The notes below the pieces were generated by a model that saw only the letters and a list, made by a program, of their open reading frames with translations, was not told the origin of the DNA and did no database searches. Below, one piece after another: positions 7,268 through 11,789 of a DNA stretch of 11,789 nucleotides (the first letter of the stretch is position 1; each line of letters opens with the position of its first letter). The translations under genes were made by a program, and so were the position numbers. The stretch comes from an uncultured Chitinophagaceae bacterium. GTDB lineage: Bacteria > Bacteroidota > Bacteroidia > Chitinophagales > Chitinophagaceae. The stretch is taken from the NCBI GenBank assembly GCA_934502905.1, contig CAKSVK010000113.1, positions 1-11,789 on the forward strand. Reading direction: 5' to 3'.

Positions 7268-8218
7268 TTACAGGGGTATTTTGTATCCTCTCAGGAAATC
7301 TGTCGTCAACATTCTCTTTTTGCCTTCCAGTTGCAGTTCCAATATATCTATCCATCCGTCTGTGGCGGCAAAACGAAGGAAGGTTTTTCCGTCTGAATGA
7401 ATACTGCCGGGAACAACAGCGGCCTCCGCTATTTTTCTGCTCCTGAAGATTTTGAGGATCTTATTGTCAAAGGTGGTGAAAGCGCCGGGAAAAGGAGAAA
7501 GACCCCTGATCAGGTTGTGAATGTGACTGGTAGTTTGCAGCCAGTCTATCCTGCAATTTTCCGTAAAGATCTTGGGGGCATGTTTCAGGCGGGCTGTTTC
7601 AATGCTTTCCTGTGGTATTTCATGAATGGTCCCGTTTATGATGCCGTCCACGGTTTTTACCAGCAAGGCGGCGCCGGTTTCCTTCATCCTGTCGTGCACT
7701 TCCCCGGCAGTTTCATTTTCTGCGATCTCCAGGCGTTCCTGCAACAGGATATTTCCGGTATCAATTTCGTGCTGCAGCTTAAAAGTGGTTACGCCGGTTT
7801 CCGGCTCCCCGTTGATAACTGCCCAATTGATTGGCGCTGCACCACGGTATTGCGGCAGCAGGGAACCGTGCACATTGATGGTGCCGAGCGGCGGCATATT
7901 CCATACTATTTCCGGCAACATCCTGAAAGCGACTACCACCTGCAGATCGGCATGCAACAGTTTTAATTCCTCAATAAATGCTGTATTTTTCAGCTTTTCC
8001 GGCTGTAGCAGGTGGAGACCATGCTCCTGCGCATATTGCTTTACCGCGCTACCGCTGAGCTTCATACCACGGCCTGCCGGCTTATCCGGCGCCGTTACCA
8101 CACCTACAATATTGTATCCCGCCTTTACCAGCGCATCCAGCGATGCTACGGCGAACTCGGGGGTTCCCATAAAAACAATACGGGGAAATGTTGTTTTTGC
8201 CTGAGGTTCCAGCATCAT
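7268..8218 (-). CDS. fmt: Methionyl-tRNA formyltransferase
   Basis: This cytoplasmic enzyme formylates Met-tRNA(fMet) with 10-formyltetrahydrofolate for translation initiation. The 316-residue length is typical. The N-terminal formyltransferase domain begins RIVFMGTPEFAV (about 13-24) and carries the signature NVHGSLLPQYRGAAPI (115-130), with catalytic Asn115 and His117, and Asp153 in HEIDTGN. The C-terminal tRNA-binding domain starts at about 210 (KIFTENCRIDW, IRGLSPFPGAFT). Two adjacent ATGs (8218, 8215) are possible starts; the MGTPEF methionine at residue 17 is inside the conserved fold and too late. No Shine-Dalgarno is evident. It lies about 100 nt downstream of the ferredoxin gene on the same strand, with no promoter match in the gap and a terminator-like hairpin ending 8 nt before the start, so it may depend on read-through from the ferredoxin promoter. 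Confidence 0.97.
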   Translation of the reverse strand: MMLEPQAKTTFPRIVFMGTPEFAVASLDALVKAGYNIVGVVTAPDKPAGRGMKLSGSAVKQYAQEHGLHLLQPEKLKNTAFIEELKLLHADLQVVVAFRMLPEIVWNMPPLGTINVHGSLLPQYRGAAPINWAVINGEPETGVTTFKLQHEIDTGNILLQERLEIAENETAGEVHDRMKETGAALLVKTVDGIINGTIHEIPQESIETARLKHAPKIFTENCRIDWLQTTSHIHNLIRGLSPFPGAFTTFDNKILKIFRSRKIAEAAVVPGSIHSDGKTFLRFAATDGWIDILELQLEGKKRMLTTDFLRGYKIPL

Positions 8219-8226
8219 GAAGGTTT

Positions 8227-8266
8227 AAAAATAAGGGTGAAAGCTTATTATGAGCCCTTCACCCTT
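8227..8266 (-). terminator. Terminator-like hairpin between the ferredoxin gene and fmt
   Basis: On the minus strand AAGGGTGAA (8266-8258) pairs perfectly with TTCACCCTT (8241-8233). The stem can be extended inward by four pairs (one G-U) past a bulged G. It is followed by A and five T (8231-8227). This is the form of an intrinsic terminator for the ferredoxin transcript, but it ends 8 nt before the fmt ATG, so it could equally attenuate fmt. Confidence 0.55.
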
Positions 8267-8268
8267 TA

Positions 8269-8286
8269 GCGGGAAATATCACCCGC
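8269..8286. repeat. Short inverted repeat GCGGG/CCCGC
   Basis: GCGGG (8269-8273) and CCCGC (8282-8286) form a 5-bp GC stem with an 8-nt loop, directly upstream of the terminator-like hairpin on the ferredoxin-fmt transcript. It has no U-tract of its own. Confidence 0.3.
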
Positions 8287-8293
8287 CTGTGTT

Positions 8294-8310
8294 ATGACGC
8301 CAGGCGTCAT
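8294..8310. repeat. 17-bp near-perfect palindrome ATGACGCC-A-GGCGTCAT
   Basis: The two 8-bp arms (8294-8301 and 8303-8310) are exact reverse complements around one base. The site begins 11 nt after the ferredoxin stop codon. With such a short centre it looks more like a dimeric DNA-binding site than an RNA loop, although a 6-bp stem with a 5-nt loop is also possible. No T-run follows on either strand. Confidence 0.45.
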
Positions 8311-8321
8311 TCGTAAAGACT

Positions 8322-8672
8322 TTATCCAAAGTGCAATTTGGCTTTTTTCTCCATCAGGGCCTCTACTGTTTCTTCATACATTTCATCGGGTACGCAACAG
8401 TCTACCGGGCAAACTGCCGCGCATTGCGGCTCTTCATGGAAGCCCTGGCATTCTGTACATTTATCCGGCACGATGTAATATATGTCAACACTTATAGGCG
8501 CATTCTTTGCAGAAGCATCTATGGTGGTACCGTCCATTAAAACATAAGGACCTTTTATGGTAGTTCCGTCGGTCATCGACCACTCTACACCTCCCTCATA
8601 TATTGCATTGTTCGGACATTCCGGTTCACAAGCCCCGCAATTGATGCACTCATCCGTTATTTTAATTGCCAT
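8322..8672 (-). CDS. 2[4Fe-4S] dicluster ferredoxin
   Basis: This 116-residue cytoplasmic electron carrier has two 4Fe-4S binding motifs. Cluster I: Cys9, Cys12, Cys15, Cys19 (CxxCxxCxxxCP). Cluster II: Cys72, Cys75, Cys84, Cys88 (CxxC-x8-CxxxCP), with an eight-residue insertion as in Allochromatium-type ferredoxins. Cys92 and Cys93 follow. About 50 residues separate the motifs and contain a near-duplicate (MTDGTTIK and MDGTTID). The N-terminus [17 protein letters not shown] and the [11 protein letters not shown] stretch are typical of Bacteroidota homologues. The start at 8672 follows a good candidate promoter at 8721-8751. It is divergent from the acyl-CoA reductase gene and upstream of fmt. 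The redox partner is unknown; the divergent reductase is a candidate only by position. Confidence 0.95.
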   Translation of the reverse strand: MAIKITDECINCGACEPECPNNAIYEGGVEWSMTDGTTIKGPYVLMDGTTIDASAKNAPISVDIYYIVPDKCTECQGFHEEPQCAAVCPVDCCVPDEMYEETVEALMEKKAKLHFG

Positions 8673-8707
8673 TCCTGTTTACGATTTTACGGGTAATTTT
8701 TTGCTAG

Positions 8708-8715
8708 TACATTTG
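8708..8715 (+). promoter_or_regulatory. Candidate -7 promoter element for the acyl-CoA reductase gene
   Basis: TACATTTG matches TAnnTTTG exactly. The inferred transcription start is near 8722, giving a leader of about 29 nt to the ATG at 8751. The -33 region at about 8684-8688 is ATTTT, only a partial match. Confidence 0.5.
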
Positions 8716-8720
8716 CGCTA

Positions 8721-8751
8721 CAAAGATAGTCACATCTGAATAAATAATCAA
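8721..8751 (-). promoter_or_regulatory. Candidate promoter for the ferredoxin gene
   Basis: On the minus strand TTG (8751-8749) is followed after 20 nt by TATCTTTG (8728-8721), which fits the Bacteroidota -33/-7 promoter pattern. Transcription would start near 8714, about 42 nt before the ferredoxin ATG. The -33 element overlaps the first base of the divergent gene's start codon. Confidence 0.6.
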
Positions 8752-9746
8752 TGTTGAATTTAACAGACAGAATTGAATTGCTTGAAAAGCTTGGTACGTA
8801 TATGAACAGTGCTGAGCCGGGTTGGGCCGCTGCTCAAAAAAAAGCTGCCGGTAAAAATGCCTGGTTTATTCCCTCCTTTATCTCACTGGCTGTAACCAAT
8901 ATCACGCATCATTTTTTGCAGAAAGATGCCCTGGATGCCTGGAGTCATCATTATGACATAAAGGATAATCCTGCACCTAAAAATGTAGGAATCATCATGG
9001 CGGGTAATATACCGCTTGTAGGGTTTCACGATTTTCTCTGCGCCTTTGTTTCAGGACATCGCCAGACGATCAAGCTTTCTTCAAAGGATGACGTCCTGCT
9101 CCGGCACCTAATAGAGAAACTGGAGGAATGGGCGCCTGCTACTGCTTCTCTTATTCAAACTTCGGACCTGCTGAAGGGCTGCGATGCCTATATAGCAACG
9201 GGGTCCAATAACTCGTCCCGGTATTTTGAATACTATTTCCGGAAATATCCGCATATTATCCGTAAAAACAGGACCTCGGTGGCTGTCCTGAACGGAGCGG
9301 AAACCCGGGTTGAATTAGAGAGGCTGGCTGATGATGTATATACTTATTTTGGTATGGGCTGTCGTAATGTAACCCAGGTATTTGTGCCGGAAGGATACGA
9401 TTTTCTGCCTATGCTGGATGCTTTCCGCAAATATGATTTCCTGGTGGAAAATCATAAATACAAGCACAATTATGATTACGGACTGGCCCTGCTTATTATC
9501 AACCAGCAGTATTATATGACCAACGATTCCATCATCCTGTCTGAAAATTCCGTTCCGTTTTCTCCGGTCAGCCAGCTTCATTACCAGTTTTACAGCAAGA
9601 TGGATGATGTGTACCGGCAATTGAACCCCGAAGACATTCAATGCATAACCGGCACGGGTAAGGTGCCATTTGGCGCTGCCCAGTCGCCGGGATTATACGA
9701 CTATGCCGACGGGGTGGATACCATGAAGTTTTTGACGGGGTTCTGA
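8751..9746 (+). CDS. LuxC-like acyl-CoA reductase
   Basis: This 331-residue protein belongs to the LuxC branch of the aldehyde-dehydrogenase fold, which reduces acyl-CoA or acyl groups to aldehyde with NAD(P)H through a thioester on a Cys. The likely catalytic residue is Cys204 in YFGMGCRNVTQVFVP. Other motifs: NVGIIMAGNIPLVGFHDF (about 78-95) as nucleotide-binding start, KLSSKD (108-113), ATGSNNSSRYFEYYF (149-163), and C-terminal VPFGAAQSPGLYDYADGVD (305-323). It is shorter than luminous-bacterial LuxC (about 480 residues) but similar to the compact Bacteroidota form. The ATG at 8751 follows a candidate promoter with no Shine-Dalgarno. It diverges from a ferredoxin gene. The physiological substrate is unknown; acyl-aldehyde formation is the family expectation. 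Confidence 0.9.
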   Translation: MLNLTDRIELLEKLGTYMNSAEPGWAAAQKKAAGKNAWFIPSFISLAVTNITHHFLQKDALDAWSHHYDIKDNPAPKNVGIIMAGNIPLVGFHDFLCAFVSGHRQTIKLSSKDDVLLRHLIEKLEEWAPATASLIQTSDLLKGCDAYIATGSNNSSRYFEYYFRKYPHIIRKNRTSVAVLNGAETRVELERLADDVYTYFGMGCRNVTQVFVPEGYDFLPMLDAFRKYDFLVENHKYKHNYDYGLALLIINQQYYMTNDSIILSENSVPFSPVSQLHYQFYSKMDDVYRQLNPEDIQCITGTGKVPFGAAQSPGLYDYADGVDTMKFLTGF

Positions 9747-9753
9747 AACCGTC

Positions 9754-9771
9754 CGGCAGCCGGTGGTGCCG
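9754..9771. repeat. Small GC hairpin after the acyl-CoA reductase gene
   Basis: CGGCA (9754-9758) and TGCCG (9767-9771) form a 5-bp stem with an 8-nt loop, 7 nt after the stop codon. No T-run follows, so it is a poor intrinsic terminator; it may only protect the mRNA 3' end. Confidence 0.25.
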
Positions 9772-9894
9772 CATATAATATTTGCAGGATTTCCCGTATT
9801 CCTTAACATTTCCATTACGTATTGCTTCGTAATTTCACAGACGAAATGTCAGGATTATTCGTTTACCAGTTGTATTTGCCTGAAAGGCATACCA

Positions 9895-9924
9895 TTTGAT
9901 GTATGCAAAACTTTAGTAGCTTTA
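9895..9924 (+). promoter_or_regulatory. Candidate promoter for the HtrA-type protease gene
   Basis: TTTG (9895-9898), an 18-nt spacer, then TAGCTTTA (9917-9924) match the -33/-7 pattern with one mismatch at the final G. The inferred start is near 9931, leaving a leader of about 69 nt. A small stem TGCCT-gaa-AGGCA lies just upstream at 9877-9889. Confidence 0.42.
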
Positions 9925-9968
9925 GACAACGTTGCCATTAAAAGGATATCCTTGACGGTGGTGCCCGA

Positions 9969-9984
9969 TAATTGTAAACAATTA
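9969..9984. repeat. Palindrome TAATTGT-AA-ACAATTA before the protease start codon
   Basis: The 7-bp arms are exact reverse complements around AA, ending 15 nt before the ATG at 10000. A related perfect 12-bp palindrome, TTACAATTGTAA, lies inside the gene at 10022-10033. Both contain AATTGTAA, and their centres are 51 bp apart. Confidence 0.4.
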
Positions 9985-9999
9985 AATAGTGTATTTAAG

Positions 10000-11511
10000 A
10001 TGAAATTTAAACAGGTATTATTTACAATTGTAATTAGTGCTGTTACGGCTTTTGGTGTTATGTATGGTTATAACAGCTATCTGCCGGCAGGGAAGAAGGG
10101 GACAGCCCTTCAGCAGGAAGGTGTGAAGATCCCGGCCAACTATGCAGGATTGTTTGGTGGAGAGAACCTGCCCGGGCCCGTAGATTTTGAACAGCCGGCC
10201 AAAATAGCGGTTCCGGCAGTCGTGCACATTACCACGGTGATCGGTAAATCCCAGGCAAGCAATAACCTGCCCCGCAGAAGCAATCCCTTCCAGGGGCTGG
10301 TGCCGGATGATTTCTTTGATGACTTTTTTGGCGGCCCCCAGATGCGCAGTGTGCCGCAAAGGGCATCCGGATCTGGTGTGATTGTAAGCCAGGACGGTTA
10401 TATCATTACCAATAACCATGTTATTGACGGTGCAAGTGAAATAAAAGTAGGATTGAGCGACAAACGTTCCTTTACGGCAAAGCTGGTGGGTGCAGATGCC
10501 AGCAGCGACCTGGCGGTATTAAAGATAGAGGCCAAGAGCCTGCCTTTTTTACTGTACGGTAACTCAGACAATGTACAGATCGGTCAGTGGGTGCTGGCTA
10601 TCGGTTATCCTTTGAACCTTGAAACAACGGTTACTGCAGGTATTATCAGCGCAAAGGGCAGAACCCTGGGCTTAAACGCACGCAGGAGCCAGACCCCCAT
10701 TGAAGCATTCATACAAACAGACGCTGCCGTAAACCAGGGTAATAGCGGTGGTGCACTGGTAAATACCAACGGAGAGCTGATTGGTATCAATTCGGCTATC
10801 GCATCCCCTACAGGATCTTATGCAGGGTACTCTTATGCTATCCCGGTAAACATTGCTAAAAAGATCGTAAACGATCTGATCGAGTTTGGAGCGGTACAAC
10901 GAGCCTACCTTGGTATCAGCTACCTGCCGGATGAAGCCCCTGATTCTGAAAAAGAAAAGGTAGGGTACAAAAGTGGTCAGGGTGTATATGTAAGGGAAGC
11001 GACCAAGGATGGCGCTGCTGCAGCTGCTGGCATCAAATCCGGCGACTATATCAACAAGATCAACGGGGATAAGGTTTATTCGGGAAATGAAATGGTTGAA
11101 AAGATTGCCCGTTTGAAGCCGGGAGATAAAATAGATGTGACCTACCTGCGTGATGGCAAAGAAAAAACAGCCAGCGTAACACTTAAGAATAAAGCCGGTA
11201 ATTTTGATGTGGTAAAAATATCTGTGCTGGACGATTTTGGTGCGGAGTTCCAGGAACTGGACAAGAAGAAGGCGGCAGAATACCGTCAGAATGGTGGTGT
11301 GGTTGTGAAGAAGATAAATCCCAATGGTTATATCGACAGCCAGACAAGAATGAAGGACGGGTTTATCATCCTGAAGGTAAACGGAAAAGCTGTAGGCAAT
11401 ATCGACGAATTCAGCACGGAAGTGTTGAAATCTGATAATCTACGGCTCGAGGGCTTCTATCCCGGATACGAGGGACTGTATACTTACAACATCAGTAAGG
11501 ATGCACAGTAA
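10000..11511 (+). CDS. HtrA/DegP-type periplasmic serine protease (Do family, PDZ domains)
   Basis: This 503-residue envelope protease/chaperone degrades or refolds misfolded exported proteins. Residues 5-27 are a signal sequence or membrane anchor (VLFTIVISAVTAFGVMYGY). The trypsin-like domain spans about 68-295, with triad His140 (TNNHVIDG), Asp170 (SSDLAVLK) and Ser249 (QGNSGGAL). A Phe/Asp-rich loop, DDFFDDFFGG, is at 103-112. PDZ1 is at about 300-395 (RAYLGISYLP, GAAAAAGIKSGDYINKING), and a more divergent PDZ2 at about 405-495 (GGVVVKKINPNGYI, GFIILKVNGKAV). The frame stays open upstream to 9763, but the extra 79 residues look unlike protein and would bury the signal sequence, so ATG 10000 is chosen. 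It has its own candidate promoter and terminator, so it is probably monocistronic. Confidence 0.96.
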   Translation: MKFKQVLFTIVISAVTAFGVMYGYNSYLPAGKKGTALQQEGVKIPANYAGLFGGENLPGPVDFEQPAKIAVPAVVHITTVIGKSQASNNLPRRSNPFQGLVPDDFFDDFFGGPQMRSVPQRASGSGVIVSQDGYIITNNHVIDGASEIKVGLSDKRSFTAKLVGADASSDLAVLKIEAKSLPFLLYGNSDNVQIGQWVLAIGYPLNLETTVTAGIISAKGRTLGLNARRSQTPIEAFIQTDAAVNQGNSGGALVNTNGELIGINSAIASPTGSYAGYSYAIPVNIAKKIVNDLIEFGAVQRAYLGISYLPDEAPDSEKEKVGYKSGQGVYVREATKDGAAAAAGIKSGDYINKINGDKVYSGNEMVEKIARLKPGDKIDVTYLRDGKEKTASVTLKNKAGNFDVVKISVLDDFGAEFQELDKKKAAEYRQNGGVVVKKINPNGYIDSQTRMKDGFIILKVNGKAVGNIDEFSTEVLKSDNLRLEGFYPGYEGLYTYNISKDAQ

Positions 11512-11539
11512 CTTTTTTATATGAGCTTGTAATATACGG

Positions 11540-11574
11540 GGGGCTGGCTAAAAAGAGTCAGCCCCTTTCTTTTT
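11540..11574 (+). terminator. Intrinsic terminator of the HtrA-type protease gene
   Basis: GGGGCTGGCT (11540-11549) pairs with AGTCAGCCCC (11556-11565) as a 10-bp stem with one G-T pair and a 6-nt loop, followed by TTTCTTTTT. It lies 28 nt after the stop codon. No U-tract follows on the minus strand, so it serves the protease gene rather than the convergent gene. Confidence 0.85.
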
Positions 11575-11666
11575 AAGATATAATGAAATAAGCAGTAAGC
11601 AGTAAGCTTGTTTTCATCATTAGCGCTCCATAGTGTTGGATACCGGGTTTTCGCGTTTGGGTATGC

Positions 11667-11789
11667 CTAAAACAGTCTTAAGCTGTAATTTTTAAAATTT
11701 CCTTCAGGCGGTAATAACAGATAACCTTTGCTAGACATATTTACAATCACTTCCTCGCCGTCAATAATGCGTGTCACACTGATATCGGA
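11667..11789 (-). CDS. C-terminal end of an unidentified protein (runs off right edge)
   Basis: The frame is open from the right edge to a TAG at 11669-11667, giving 40 residues. It begins SDISVTRIIDGEEVIVNMSS and ends NFKNYSLRLF. The other two minus-strand frames hit stops within the first 30 bases, and the composition is protein-like (alternating hydrophobic strands, Gly/Pro turns). It converges on the HtrA-type gene, whose terminator lies between them. There is too little to name a family. It might be noise, but the edge position and clean reading make a real gene more likely. Confidence 0.5.
   Translation of the reverse strand, partial: SDISVTRIIDGEEVIVNMSSKGYLLLPPEGNFKNYSLRLF

Noticed and set aside
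7159..7446. 95-residue plus-strand open frame overlapping the 3' end of fmt
   Set aside because: Most of it is antisense to fmt, with no recognisable motif, promoter or ribosome site.
9763..9999. 79-residue N-terminal extension of the HtrA-type protein from a GTG at 9763
   Set aside because: It would bury the clear signal sequence at 10000, covers the candidate promoter, and its Cys- and Ile-rich composition looks like read-through of non-coding DNA.
11591..11607. AGCAGTA tandem repeat, about 2.4 copies
   Set aside because: Too short and too few copies to be a meaningful repeat or CRISPR; probably chance in a non-coding gap.
1..11789. Mobile elements, CRISPR arrays, tRNA and rRNA genes
   Set aside because: I looked for terminal inverted repeats with transposase motifs, spaced direct repeats, CCA-ended cloverleafs and rRNA cores and saw none.

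Overview
The window reads as Bacteroidota chromosome, most likely from the Chitinophagaceae. This rests on the SusC/RagA-type TonB-dependent receptor, the Bacteroidota-style ECF sigma factor and FecR/DUF4974 anti-sigma pair, the 116-residue dicluster ferredoxin, the general lack of strong Shine-Dalgarno sequences, and several matches to the Bacteroidota promoter consensus (-33 TTTG, -7 TAnnTTTG). I saw no insertion sequence, phage gene, CRISPR array, tRNA or rRNA.

Left half (1-6843), all on the minus strand. In transcription order: an exported GH13 alpha-amylase-family enzyme, an ECF sigma factor 5 nt after it, a secreted S9 prolyl-oligopeptidase-family peptidase, a FecR-type anti-sigma factor, and the N-terminal 427 residues of a SusC-type receptor that runs off the left edge. 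Sigma factor, FecR and SusC form the usual Bacteroidota trans-envelope signalling and uptake set. The unusual points are the two hydrolases (one glycosidase, one peptidase) interleaved with it, and a SusC without the STN signalling domain that normally talks to FecR. The amylase also has Asn where GH13 enzymes usually have the conserved region-IV His.

Middle (6844-8750). A 424-bp gene-free stretch carries the presumed amylase promoter and a repeated 10-mer. It is followed by housekeeping genes on the minus strand: fmt (methionyl-tRNA formyltransferase), preceded upstream by a 2[4Fe-4S] ferredoxin. The ferredoxin-fmt gap is full of dyads, including a terminator-like hairpin ending 8 nt before the fmt start codon.

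Right part (8751-11789). A LuxC-like acyl-CoA reductase diverges from the ferredoxin; the two candidate promoters interpenetrate, which suggests linked control. Next comes an HtrA/DegP-type periplasmic serine protease with its own candidate promoter and a strong intrinsic terminator. The last 123 bases hold the C-terminal end of an unidentified gene on the minus strand.

Functionally, the left block looks like a nutrient-sensing and degradation unit. The right block is core metabolism, translation initiation and envelope protein quality control. Functions were assigned by recognising motifs; no database search was run.
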